Origin: Methanoculleus thermophilus | GTDB taxonomy: Archaea > Halobacteriota > Methanomicrobia > Methanomicrobiales > Methanoculleaceae | DNA: 64,000 bases | Assembly: GCF_001571405.1 (NCBI RefSeq) | Contig: NZ_BCNX01000006.1 | Coordinates: 1 to 64,000, forward strand | Direction: 5' to 3' | Translations under genes and position numbers: made by a program | Notes under the pieces: generated by a model | What the model was told of the DNA's origin: nothing | Database searches by the model: none | Seen by the model: the letters and a program-made list of their open reading frames with translations, nothing else | Shown: positions 7,701 through 16,281 of the stretch, piece after piece | Layout: each line of letters begins with the position of its first letter | Numbering within the stretch: position 1 is the first letter of the stretch

Positions 7701-9024
7701 GCCGACCACCCCGGAGGGATTGTAGAGCACGGACCGGAACCCTGATCGCCCGCAAAGCCGCAAGCCGCGCAAGGTCCGGGCCCATTGCGGCCCGGAAGTC
7801 CGCCCAGCATCCCTCGAATTCGCGGCTGAACTCCTGCATCCGGTCTTTTGCGGCGATCTCCTGCCGGAGGATGGGGTTTTTCGGGCGTGCCGGTACAACC
7901 CGTTTTTCTGGCGCCCGCTCCCCGTTGAGGTGGAGCCGGTACGCCAGGTGCTCCCGCTTGACCGCGACGACCCCGGCCTGGCTCTGGATCAGGCGCTCGA
8001 CCGGGATGGGTGCGAGAGCGATCCCCTCTTTGAGCGCCTCCCGGACCAGCGGTGATCGCACCAGCACAAGGCTCGTCCCCCGGCTGTCCTCTACGTACTC
8101 CGGGAGCCAGGCATCCATGCAGGTTGCATCCGCGCACTCGGCAAAGACGTCGTCGCAGTAGTTGCAGGCCTTGGGCGTGAACCACCGGTTCCCCCAGGCC
8201 TCGCCAATCCCCTCTCTCCAGAAGATCTTATGCTCTTCACCGTCTCTGGTCGCAAAAGAGAAGTAGAAGTTGCTCGCCGGCTGGTCCGGGCTCTTTCCCC
8301 GGTAGCGGACCCCCACCACCTCCCCCCGCACCCCGGCGAGAGCGGCGGCGTACTCCGTAAACCGCCTGCTCTTTAACTGCCCGCAGACGAGGCCGAGCGT
8401 GACGGCGACCCGCTCCCGGAGTTTCTTGTTCTGCTGCTGGGCTAGCCTTATCGCCTTGATAAAGCACGGGAGACCGGTGACGGCATACCGCCCCGGGACC
8501 GCGAGGACCTCCCGGATGACCCCCGAGAGCTCCACCGGGTAGTAGGCCGATCCGGCCCCGGTGCGGACCTCTTCGGGGCTCTCAAAGATCCGGAAAGCAA
8601 AGATCCTCTCCGGATCTCCGGTGGGGGCGACGCAGATGACGCGGTCGACGATCCCCTCTGAAAGCAGTCTCTCGAGGATCCAGGTCGCAACACCGCCCGA
8701 GGCGCTCCTTTGCCGGTGCTCCTCCGAGTAGCCGACGTACGAGGCGAGGTAGTAGCCGGTCTCGGGACGGTGCCGGATCCCCGGGATCGCCCCGTACAGC
8801 CGCTCCCCGAGCGTATCCTCGTTCTCCCCGGACCCCGCGAACGGACAGACCTTTGCGCAGAGGCCGCACCCTGTGGTACAGGGGTCCGCCTCCGCGGGGC
8901 TGTACTCGCCGTAGCGGTTCCACGCCATGGAGAGGGCCCTCTCCGGGCAGAGGGCGGCGCAGAGACCGCAGCCGATACAGAGGTTTTTGCCGGTCGTGAC
9001 GGGAGATCCCATGGATGCGCCCAT
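7693..9024 (-). CDS. Coenzyme F420 hydrogenase/dehydrogenase beta-subunit family protein with two 4Fe-4S sites
   Basis: This 443-residue protein has two N-terminal ferredoxin clusters (Cys16, 19, 22, 26 and Cys49, 53, 56, 60), followed by the FrhB-type N- and C-terminal domains that bind FAD and F420H2 in hydrogenases (RSASGGVATWIL, TGLPCFIKAIR, ACNYCDDVFAECAD). It is encoded immediately before a pyruvyl transferase, a recurring pair in polysaccharide loci, so it probably reduces a glycan-pathway substrate and not F420 from H2. The redox partner and substrate are unknown. ATG at 9012 is an alternative start. Confidence 0.85.
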   Translation of the reverse strand: MGASMGSPVTTGKNLCIGCGLCAALCPERALSMAWNRYGEYSPAEADPCTTGCGLCAKVCPFAGSGENEDTLGERLYGAIPGIRHRPETGYYLASYVGYSEEHRQRSASGGVATWILERLLSEGIVDRVICVAPTGDPERIFAFRIFESPEEVRTGAGSAYYPVELSGVIREVLAVPGRYAVTGLPCFIKAIRLAQQQNKKLRERVAVTLGLVCGQLKSRRFTEYAAALAGVRGEVVGVRYRGKSPDQPASNFYFSFATRDGEEHKIFWREGIGEAWGNRWFTPKACNYCDDVFAECADATCMDAWLPEYVEDSRGTSLVLVRSPLVREALKEGIALAPIPVERLIQSQAGVVAVKREHLAYRLHLNGERAPEKRVVPARPKNPILRQEIAAKDRMQEFSREFEGCWADFRAAMGPDLARLAALRAIRVPVRALQSLRGGRRG

Positions 9025-9096
9025 TATGCGGGCCAGGGGTATTATGCCTTCTGCTCCCCGGAGCCTCTAACCCTATATACGCGGAGGTGGTATCAG

Positions 9097-10671
9097 GTGC
9101 GTGTGTCTCCGGAGTTCGCCCACCCCCCGGATTTCAAGAGAGAGTTCTCGCGAAACCTCACATCGAACTTCGCGCTCTTTGCGGTGAACCTCCTCGTGGG
9201 GCTGCTCGTCGTACCGTTCTACATCGATACCCTGGGGTTAGCGGCATACGGGGTCATCCCCCTCGCAACATCCTTTACCAGCTACGTGATGCTGATCCTC
9301 GACTCCCTGAACGTGGCGATATCAAGGTATCTCACCATCAATATCCAGCGATCAGATCTCTCCGGCGCCACTCGGACGTTCAACACCGCGCTCGTCACGG
9401 TCGGGGCATTCGCCCTCCTCTTTGCCCCGGTCGCCGTCGGGATCGCGACCCTCACACCGGACTTCTTCCGGATCACGGATATCGAGCGGACCAGCGTATT
9501 CTTCCTCTTTGCGCTGGTCTTCCTCGGGGCCCTCATCACGGCGCTCCGAAGCCCCTTCTCCGCCGTGATGTATGCACACAACAAGATCCACTACAACAAC
9601 TACATCTCCATCACCTACACGCTTGCGGCGATCGGGATCATCGTGGCGCTCTTTGCCATCGAGACCCCCTCCCTCTCCTATGTCGGGCTCGCCTATCTCA
9701 TCGCCGCCCTCCTCTCGCTCATCCTCACCATCATCCTCTCGCGGGCCGTCTACAACCGGATCCCCATATCCGCCTCGCACTTCTCGAAATATGAGTTCTT
9801 TCGGATCACCGATCTCGCCCGGTGGATCCTCATTGACCAGATCGGAACCCTCCTTCTCCTCCAGCTCTCCCTCATCATCGTCAACCGCGCTTTCGGGACC
9901 GCGGCGGGCGGGGAGTACGCCATGGTGATGATCCTCTTCAACCTTCTCTGGTCGATCACGGGCCTGATCACCTCGGTCTTAAGCCCGGTCTACTACACCT
10001 ACTACGCCCGGCGCTCGTTTGCCACAATCCACGACCTCTCGGTCGTCTCGGTCAAGTGCGTCGGTCTAGCGATGGCTCTTCCCATCGGGCTCATGTCGCT
10101 CTTCTCCCCCCAGATCCTCACCATCTGGGTGGGCGAAGAGTTCGCGCACCTCTCGCTCTTGATCTGGACGCTGCTTCTCCCATTGACAGCGATCGTCGCC
10201 GTCCGGCCGCTCATCATCAGTTATGCGGCCTACAACCGGGTCCGGGTCCCCGCACTCGTCACGATCGCCGCCGGGCTCCTCAACCTCGTCCTCGCCCTCG
10301 TTCTGCCGCGGATCTATGGCCTCGGCATGTACGGTGTGGCGATCGCCTTCATCCTCGCGCTCTGGCTGCGCAACGCCGTCTTCGTTCCCTGGTATGCGGC
10401 AAAGGTCCAGGGGGTCCCGGCGGCTGCGTTTTATATGCCGACTATCCCTGGGTTCCTCGGATACGCGGCGCTGGTCGCCGCTGGGTATCCCCTCATATCC
10501 ATCCTCTCGGTCCCGGCCTCGATCGCCGATATCGCGCTCGTCTCCGCCGCGATATCGATCGTCTACCTCGCGGTAGTCGCCCGGGTCGTCCTCACCGGGC
10601 CGGAACGCGACCTCATTCGCTCGGTCCTCCCGTCCCCCATCTCACGGAGGGTCCCGTCCTGGCTCCTCTGA
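9097..10671 (+). CDS. Polysaccharide flippase (Wzx/MOP superfamily membrane protein)
   Basis: A 524-residue integral membrane protein with about 12-14 hydrophobic helices. The N-terminus (FALFAVNLLVGLLVVPFYID, GVIPLATSFTSYV) is typical of O-antigen and teichoic-acid translocases, which move lipid-linked glycans across the membrane. The frame opens at 8710, but the first 129 codons are antisense to the divergent gene. GTG at 9097 is chosen because GGAGGTG at 9083-9089 is a strong Shine-Dalgarno site 7 bases upstream. It probably exports the glycan built by the flanking glycosyltransferases. Confidence 0.88.
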   Translation: MRVSPEFAHPPDFKREFSRNLTSNFALFAVNLLVGLLVVPFYIDTLGLAAYGVIPLATSFTSYVMLILDSLNVAISRYLTINIQRSDLSGATRTFNTALVTVGAFALLFAPVAVGIATLTPDFFRITDIERTSVFFLFALVFLGALITALRSPFSAVMYAHNKIHYNNYISITYTLAAIGIIVALFAIETPSLSYVGLAYLIAALLSLILTIILSRAVYNRIPISASHFSKYEFFRITDLARWILIDQIGTLLLLQLSLIIVNRAFGTAAGGEYAMVMILFNLLWSITGLITSVLSPVYYTYYARRSFATIHDLSVVSVKCVGLAMALPIGLMSLFSPQILTIWVGEEFAHLSLLIWTLLLPLTAIVAVRPLIISYAAYNRVRVPALVTIAAGLLNLVLALVLPRIYGLGMYGVAIAFILALWLRNAVFVPWYAAKVQGVPAAAFYMPTIPGFLGYAALVAAGYPLISILSVPASIADIALVSAAISIVYLAVVARVVLTGPERDLIRSVLPSPISRRVPSWLL

Positions 10672-10724
10672 CGGGGCGATGGGTGAGGCTTAATTACTCC
10701 CGCGATATACCAACCGACCGCTCC

Positions 10725-11786
10725 ATGCGATCGTTTGAGGAGGGAAGGGTCAGCGTCCTTACCCCCTGCTACAACGGCGAAGCGTACCTCGACCGGTACT
10801 TCACCTCGCTCTCCCGGCAGACCTACGACGACCTGGAGATCATCGTCGTCAACGACGGCAGCACCGACGATACCGAGGCGGTCTGCCTCTCCTGGAAGGA
10901 TGAACTCGAGGCGCGGGGGTATGCGTTCCGCTACATCCCGCTCGCGGCCAACCGGGGTGCGGCGGGGGCGATCAATGCGGGGCTCCCGTATGTCACCGGG
11001 GAGTACCTCATCTGGCCGGACTGCGACGATGCCCTGATGCCGACCTCCGTAGCAAAGCGGGTCGAGTTCCTGGAGAGCCACCCTGATTACGCGATGGTCC
11101 GCTCCGATTACGCGGCGGTCCGCGAGGAGAACCCCGGTGTGGTCGTACGCTATGGGTCTGAGGGGGCTGTTGTTCATAACGAGGATATCTTTGAGGACCT
11201 CCTCTTTGAGCGGACCTACTGCACGTCGGGGTGCTACATGGTCCGCTCTGCGGTCCTCTTTGAGCGGATCCCCGCATGCGGGATCTACTGGCAGAACCGG
11301 GCCGGGCAGAACTGGCAGCTGCTGATTCCTTGCGCCTACAGGAACAAAACAGGGTACATCGATGAACCGCTCTACATCTACTACATCCGCCCCGAGAGCC
11401 ACTCGCACCGGATCGAGGGGGAGGAGTACTCCGGCCTGAGAGAGAGGACGTTCCTCCACCAGGAGCTCCAGCGCGAGGTCATCTCCGCCTTCTACCTTCT
11501 TGCCGAGGACGAGAAGGCCTGGTACCTCGCCCGGATCGATCGCAGGTACAGTATGAAGAGGCTCAAGTTCGCGCTCCGGTATAACCGGTTTGAGGATGCG
11601 ACCGCGGAACTTCGGGCACTCAGGCGCCTGGGCGCCGACCCCGGCGCCGTATGGAGGGTGCTCTACCGGCTATGCCGCTTCGGTGCATCTGGAGCGGTCC
11701 TTCGGGGCCACTCGCTCCTCTATAGCCTCGCGGACCGTCTCCGCCAGCGGTCCCGGGGAGGAATCCTTTGCCCTGACGACCGGTAG
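10725..11786 (+). CDS. Family 2 glycosyltransferase
   Basis: A 353-residue GT-A glycosyltransferase. VSVLTPCYNGE (9-19), NDGSTDDT (43-50) and the DXD-like DCDD (99-102) are the nucleotide-sugar motifs. ATG at 10725 gives the usual short N-terminus; the frame is open much further upstream, but there it is antisense to the flippase gene. It lies 53 bases after the flippase stop on the same strand. The C-terminal 120 residues are basic and helical-looking with no family I recognise. Sugar specificity is unknown. Confidence 0.87.
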   Translation: MRSFEEGRVSVLTPCYNGEAYLDRYFTSLSRQTYDDLEIIVVNDGSTDDTEAVCLSWKDELEARGYAFRYIPLAANRGAAGAINAGLPYVTGEYLIWPDCDDALMPTSVAKRVEFLESHPDYAMVRSDYAAVREENPGVVVRYGSEGAVVHNEDIFEDLLFERTYCTSGCYMVRSAVLFERIPACGIYWQNRAGQNWQLLIPCAYRNKTGYIDEPLYIYYIRPESHSHRIEGEEYSGLRERTFLHQELQREVISAFYLLAEDEKAWYLARIDRRYSMKRLKFALRYNRFEDATAELRALRRLGADPGAVWRVLYRLCRFGASGAVLRGHSLLYSLADRLRQRSRGGILCPDDR

Positions 11787-11802
11787 CCCCACCCCAACGC
11801 TG

Positions 11803-13050
11803 ATGCCTCCGGGGAATGCACGGTATAAGGTGGAGAGCACCGTCGTCATCATCGGAGGAGGGCCCGCCGGGCTCTTCTGCGGCCTGCAGGCGGCAGGAGT
11901 GGGCCGGAAGGTGATTGTTTTAGAAAAAAAGCCGCGACCAGGACGAAAACTCCTGATCACGGGCTCGGGCCAGTGCAACATCACCCACGACGGCGAGATC
12001 GCCGACTTCCTCTCCCGTTACGGTGACAACGGGAGGTTCCTCCGGCCCGCGCTGATGAACTTCACGAACCGCGATCTCATCAACTTCTTTGCCGGGCAGG
12101 GGCTCGGGATGGAGACCGAGCCCGGAGGAAAGGTCTTCCCGGAGACCCGGAGGGCTGCCGACGTCCTCTCGGTCCTCCTTGCCGGGTGCGCCTCCCGGGG
12201 TGTCGAGATCCGGTCCGGCGAACCCGTTCTCTCCGTCGAGCGCGAGGCCGACGTGTTCACCGTCACGACAGCGGCGGGCTCCATCCGGGCAGACATCCTG
12301 GTCATCGCGACCGGCGGGGCCTCCTACCCCGCGACCGGCTCGACCGGGGACGGCTACACCTTCGCCTGCTCCCTCGGCCAGCCGACAACGGAGATCGCCC
12401 CGGCGCTCGCCCCGGTCTACCCCGAAAACCACCCGTTCGCCGATCTCGCCGGGATATCGTTTGAGAACCTCACGTTCACGGTCTACCGCGACGGCAGGCG
12501 GGTCTCCCAGAGGGTCGGCGACCTCCTCTTTACCCATACCGGGCTCTCGGGCCCGGGGGTGCTCGATCTCTCGCGCTCCATCCGGCCCGGAGACGTCGTC
12601 CGGGTGACCTTCCTCCCGAACTCGACCGCAGAGGCGGCACGGGAGCGGGTCGTCGCGGCGCTCGCCGCCGGCGGGGCCCGGCAGGTCAAGACCGTTCTAT
12701 CCGCCCTCCCCCTTCCCGAGCGGTTCGTCAGGCGGCTCCTCGACCTTGCCGGGATCCCGCCGCCGGAGACCTGCGCCCACCTCAAAAAGGATCTCCGAAA
12801 GACCGTCGCCGCCTCGATAGCGGAGTTCCCGTTCACCGTCGCCCGGCTCGGGGGATTTAACGAGGCGATGGCGACACGCGGGGGCGTTGCGCTCACCGGG
12901 GTCAACCCAAAGACCATGGAGTCAAAGACGATAAAGAACCTCTTCTTCATCGGTGAAGTCCTCGATATCGACGGCGATACCGGGGGCTACAACCTCCAGG
13001 CGGCTTTCTCCACCGCGGCCCTCGCGGCCCGGCATATCGCGACCAGGTAA
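11803..13050 (+). CDS. HI0933/YhiN-family FAD-dependent oxidoreductase
   Basis: A 415-residue flavoprotein. The dinucleotide motif is VVIIGGGPAGL (14-24). RKLLITGSGQCNIT, VIATGGASYPATGSTGDG and the C-terminal FFIGEVLDIDGDTGGYNLQ are signatures of the HI0933-like family (YhiN), whose reaction is unknown. ATG at 11803 places the Rossmann motif at the usual position; upstream codons overlap the glycosyltransferase gene in another frame. It starts 16 bases after that gene and may be co-transcribed, though no role in glycan synthesis is evident. Confidence 0.88.
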   Translation: MPPGNARYKVESTVVIIGGGPAGLFCGLQAAGVGRKVIVLEKKPRPGRKLLITGSGQCNITHDGEIADFLSRYGDNGRFLRPALMNFTNRDLINFFAGQGLGMETEPGGKVFPETRRAADVLSVLLAGCASRGVEIRSGEPVLSVEREADVFTVTTAAGSIRADILVIATGGASYPATGSTGDGYTFACSLGQPTTEIAPALAPVYPENHPFADLAGISFENLTFTVYRDGRRVSQRVGDLLFTHTGLSGPGVLDLSRSIRPGDVVRVTFLPNSTAEAARERVVAALAAGGARQVKTVLSALPLPERFVRRLLDLAGIPPPETCAHLKKDLRKTVAASIAEFPFTVARLGGFNEAMATRGGVALTGVNPKTMESKTIKNLFFIGEVLDIDGDTGGYNLQAAFSTAALAARHIATR

Positions 13051-13142
13051 TCTCGCGTTGTGCGCTCCATCCCCCCACTTCCTGATGAGGTCGGTTTGAA
13101 TATTATATCCAGCCTCTACATTTTTTGATTCAAATAGAAATT

Positions 13143-13151
13143 CTATTATAT
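13143..13151 (+). promoter_or_regulatory. TATA box for the transglutaminase-like gene
   Basis: The AT-rich stretch reads ctattatatt about 40 bases before the GTG start at 13186, in an otherwise GC-rich setting. An in-frame TGA at 13174 forces the start downstream of this box. Confidence 0.45.
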
Positions 13152-13185
13152 TGCACACATCATTCAAATTTATTGAGATAATAAC

Positions 13186-13734
13186 GTGGTTTGGAGCACG
13201 ATTTGCACGATCCTTCTCCTCTCCGTCATCGCATCCGAGGGAGACCTCATCTACGATGGCGGATGGTCCGGCGACGCCGGCGCGACCGACTTTGAGGCTC
13301 CGGTCGACCGGATCGCCGCGTTTGCACAACCCCCCGAGACCCCCTCCGATGAGGACTTCGTCGATCGGGTGAACAGGATGACGGTCTCAAGCGTCGACGG
13401 CGCCCCCCGCTTCTTCCCGGTCGGGCTCGACGCCACCCTGGCCTACGGGGTGGGCGACTGCACCGACCTTGCGCTCCTCCGGACCGAGATCCTCCGTCGA
13501 AACGGCATCGCCGCCCGTCCGGTCCACGGGATCATGATCTGGGATACGAAGACGTTTCGGACCAACGCCCTCCACGTCACGATCTTCGGCAAGGGCATCG
13601 CCGTCCACGACTGGGTCGAGCTCGAGGACGGCCGGACGATGGGGGCCTACGAGGGTGTTCCCGGGATCCGATGCATCAAGACCGGAAACGGGGTCTGCCT
13701 CCAGCCGGTCTTTAAGGTGATGGGCTACCTCTGA
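13186..13734 (+). CDS. Small exported transglutaminase-like (papain-fold) protein
   Basis: A 182-residue protein starting at GTG; an in-frame TGA at 13174 excludes longer forms. A short hydrophobic segment (about 6-16, ICTILLLSVIA) suggests a signal peptide or membrane anchor. GVGDCTDLALL (Cys92), NALHVTIF (His130) and HDW (Asp142) have the order and spacing of the Cys-His-Asp triad of transglutaminase-like cysteine proteases. The domain is small for the family, so it may be a minimal peptidase or an amide-processing enzyme. Its substrate is unknown and no partner is apparent next to it. Confidence 0.65.
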   Translation: MVWSTICTILLLSVIASEGDLIYDGGWSGDAGATDFEAPVDRIAAFAQPPETPSDEDFVDRVNRMTVSSVDGAPRFFPVGLDATLAYGVGDCTDLALLRTEILRRNGIAARPVHGIMIWDTKTFRTNALHVTIFGKGIAVHDWVELEDGRTMGAYEGVPGIRCIKTGNGVCLQPVFKVMGYL

Positions 13735-13780
13735 TCGGGGCTGCGGGAAGGTTCAATATCGGGTGCGTCAAACGACCAGT

Positions 13781-14056
13781 ATGAGCTTGCTTGCGGGGCT
13801 TCTTGTCCTGATCCTGGTGATCGTCGTCGCGTACCTCCTCTACAAGGTCGTCAAGAGCGTCTCCACCCTCATCATCAACGCCGTCGTGGGGGTGATCCTG
13901 CTCTGGCTCATCAACCTCCTCAATCTGATGAGCCTCTTCGGCAGGCCGGATGTCCCGATCAACATCCTCACCGTTCTGATCTGCGCCATCGGCGGATTAT
14001 TCGGGGTCGTCCTGACTGTGGTGCTCCACCTCCTCGGGATACCGCTGACGATCTAG
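13781..14056 (+). CDS. BofA-family small membrane protein
   Basis: A 91-residue protein that is almost entirely hydrophobic, with two or three membrane helices. The pattern NAVVGVILLWLINLL, then INILTVLICAIGGLFG and a Gly-Ile-Pro end, matches the pro-sigmaK processing inhibitor BofA family, which occurs in methanogens where its role is unknown because sigma-K is absent. ATG at 13781 is preferred over an upstream GTG at 13763. A TATA-like element (gttcaatatc) at 13751-13760 would give a leaderless mRNA. Confidence 0.7.
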   Translation: MSLLAGLLVLILVIVVAYLLYKVVKSVSTLIINAVVGVILLWLINLLNLMSLFGRPDVPINILTVLICAIGGLFGVVLTVVLHLLGIPLTI

Positions 14057-14209
14057 GCCCATTGTGCGATTGTCCGGGTGAGATCCTCGACCGCCGGGCT
14101 GAATCGCATCCCCTATTCTTTCGGGAACCCGTCGGGCAACCGTTATGGCACTTCATCCCCACGAGCGCTGAGAGGAACGTTCATATCCCCGGCAAAAAAA
14201 CCTCTGGTC

Positions 14210-14389
14210 ATGCATGAGTACGGCCCCGGCATCGTCGGCGAGGTCCGGTTCGCCCGCCTGGAGGGGGGTTACTATGTCCAGCTCTACGACCGGGAAGGCA
14301 ACCCCGTCGGAAAGACCGGGCTCTGGAGGACCGAGGCGAAGGCCCGCGAGGCGGCCCGGAAACTCGCGGAGAAACTGGCCAGGAAGTGA
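14210..14389 (+). CDS. Hypothetical small basic protein
   Basis: A 59-residue protein I do not recognise. The first half looks like a small beta unit (GPGIVGEVRFARLEGGYYVQ) and the second half is a charged helix rich in Ala, Lys, Arg and Glu. ATG at 14210 is chosen because the upstream frame has poor codon use, and a TATA-like ttcatatcc at 14180-14188 would place the mRNA start at the ATG. It ends 1 base before the convergent panE stop. Coding support is GC-rich third positions and the ordered composition. Confidence 0.5.
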   Translation: MHEYGPGIVGEVRFARLEGGYYVQLYDREGNPVGKTGLWRTEAKAREAARKLAEKLARK

Positions 14390-14390
14390 C

Positions 14391-15347
14391 TCACCGTTCC
14401 CGGGGGTGCCTTTCTGCGTAGCGGACGAACCCGGCGATGCACCGGTTGTACGGCGTCGCGATCCCGTGGCGCTCCCCGAGCCGGGCGATATACCCGTTGA
14501 GGAGATCGATCTCCGTCCGGCGGCCCCGCTCAAGGTCGTAGTACATCGAGGGGTAGACCGCGGCGAAGTCCGGCACCTGCACGGAGAAGAGGTACTCGAG
14601 GTAGTCGTCGGCGGTCGCCCAGGGGAGCCTGACCCCCTCTGCCGCGGCGACGGCGTAGGTCTCGCGGACGAGCCCGATCACGGTCTTCCGGATATCCGCA
14701 TCGGCCGCCACCCCGACCGGGGCGTGAAGGAGGGCAGAGATCGGGTTTACGGCGATGTTTAAGAGGGCTTTCGCCCACTTGCCCGAGCGGATCTCGGGAT
14801 CGGGCTCGACCGTGATCCCGGCGGTTCGGACGATCCCGATCAGGCGGTCGAGGGCGGCGCCGTCGCCGGACCAGATCCCAAAGCGCATCGGGGCGCTCTC
14901 GCTTAAGACCCGGACGTGTCCGGGGGCGACGACCGAGAAGTTCGTCGTCACGGTCCCGCCGATGACGGTCCCGGTGTACTCCGCGATGATCTCCTCGTTT
15001 CCTATCCCGTTCTGGAGGCTTGCCACCGGCAGGCCCCGGATCACGCGAGCGTACTCCTCGCAGATCGACCGGGTATCGGTGCCCTTTGCAGTGACGATGA
15101 CGAGATCGACCTCGGTCGTGATCTCATCCGGTCCCGTGACGGGGATGATCCCCTCGACGGCCCCGTTCCCCCAGATCCCCTCCATCAGAAGACCCCGGTC
15201 CCGGATCGCATTGGCATGCACCGGCCGGCAGGCCGCATAGACCGTCGCGACGCGGGCAAGCCTCCCGGCGAGCGCAAGGCCGACCGCCCCCGCGCCGAGG
15301 ACCAGGATGGTCGGGCGTTGTAACGATTCCATCTGCTCGTTGTCCAT
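14391..15347 (-). CDS. panE: Ketopantoate reductase (2-dehydropantoate 2-reductase)
   Basis: A 318-residue NAD(P)H-dependent enzyme reducing 2-dehydropantoate to pantoate for coenzyme A synthesis. The Rossmann motif is GAGAVG (18-23), and the ApbA/PanE signatures ASLQNGIGNEE and KWAKALLNIAVNPISALL are present, the latter with the conserved catalytic lysine. Length fits the family. Start choice lies between ATG 15347 and ATG 15332; neither has a strong Shine-Dalgarno site. It is divergent from the ATP-cone gene, with about 80 bases between the starts. No other pantothenate gene is in the window. Confidence 0.88.
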   Translation of the reverse strand: MDNEQMESLQRPTILVLGAGAVGLALAGRLARVATVYAACRPVHANAIRDRGLLMEGIWGNGAVEGIIPVTGPDEITTEVDLVIVTAKGTDTRSICEEYARVIRGLPVASLQNGIGNEEIIAEYTGTVIGGTVTTNFSVVAPGHVRVLSESAPMRFGIWSGDGAALDRLIGIVRTAGITVEPDPEIRSGKWAKALLNIAVNPISALLHAPVGVAADADIRKTVIGLVRETYAVAAAEGVRLPWATADDYLEYLFSVQVPDFAAVYPSMYYDLERGRRTEIDLLNGYIARLGERHGIATPYNRCIAGFVRYAERHPRER

Positions 15348-15429
15348 ATTGGGTGTTTGGACTGATAATGGTGCGGCAGATGACAACTTGCGAACGCTTT
15401 TTGTCCCGGGAACCGAGATCCCCTACCGG

Positions 15430-16281
15430 ATGAAGTACGTCACGAAGGCCGACGGCAGCCGGCAGCCCTTCGACCGGAAGAGAGTGCGGCGGACGCTTGA
15501 GAACTTCGGACTCGATCCGGAGGACGCCGACCGGATCGCCGATGATATCGAGGAGGCGGTCCCGGACGGCATCCGGACCGCGGCGGTCCTTCGGATGATC
15601 CGGACCCGTGCCCGGGCCGTCCGCCCCGCCGTCGCGCATCGGACAAACCTCCGGAGAGCCCTCGCCCTTCTCCGCCCAAAACCTGATTTTGAGGAGTTTG
15701 TGCGGATCCTCCTCCGGGAGCACGGCTACCGGGTCAAGGCCGGGTGCGTCCTTGCCGGGCGGTGCGGGGAGCACGAGGTGGATGCCATCGCGCAGAAAGA
15801 CGGCACCACCCTCTTTGTCGAGGTAAAACACCACGTGAGTTACCACCGGATGACCGGGCTTGACGAAGGACGGATCGCCCGGGCGATCGTCGAGGACCTC
15901 CAGGAGGGGTTCCGCTCCGGGCGGTGCATCGTCTCGATCGACGGCGCCCTGATCGTCTGCAACACCAAGCTCTCCGAGCACGCAAAACGCTACGCGACCT
16001 GCCGGGGGATCGAGCATATCGGGTGGGACTACCCGGTGGAGAGGAACCTCCGGACGATGATCGAGGAGACGCAGTCCTACCCGGTGACGATCGTCTCCGG
16101 GGTGACCCGGTCAGTCACCGCGAAGCTCGCCGCCGCCGGGATCCTCACGGCCAAAGCGGTCGCCTACGGCGATGCGGCGACGATTGCCCACGATAGCGGG
16201 ATCCCGCTCCAGGAGGTCCTCCTGATCGCCGAAAGGGCGAGAAAGATCCTTGAGCCGGAACTACGCCGCCCGCCCGGCTAG
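15430..16281 (+). CDS. ATP-cone / Mrr-like endonuclease / helix-hairpin-helix fusion protein
   Basis: A 283-residue protein with three parts. Residues 1-80 resemble the ATP-cone that senses dNTP/ATP in ribonucleotide reductases and NrdR (YVTKADGSRQPFDRKRV). Residues about 84-200 resemble an Mrr-type restriction endonuclease with the D...EVK active site (Asp118, Glu131, Lys133). The C-terminal part has repeated helix-hairpin-helix-like motifs (VTAKLAAAGILTAKAVAYGD). This architecture occurs in several archaea without an assigned role. No methylase or RNR gene is adjacent, and the 3' end overlaps the convergent MFS gene by 21 bases. Confidence 0.75.
   Translation: MKYVTKADGSRQPFDRKRVRRTLENFGLDPEDADRIADDIEEAVPDGIRTAAVLRMIRTRARAVRPAVAHRTNLRRALALLRPKPDFEEFVRILLREHGYRVKAGCVLAGRCGEHEVDAIAQKDGTTLFVEVKHHVSYHRMTGLDEGRIARAIVEDLQEGFRSGRCIVSIDGALIVCNTKLSEHAKRYATCRGIEHIGWDYPVERNLRTMIEETQSYPVTIVSGVTRSVTAKLAAAGILTAKAVAYGDAATIAHDSGIPLQEVLLIAERARKILEPELRRPPG

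Noticed and set aside
8710-9096. N-terminal extension of the flippase gene
   Set aside because: This open stretch is antisense to the divergent F420-hydrogenase-beta-like gene, and a strong Shine-Dalgarno site supports GTG at 9097.
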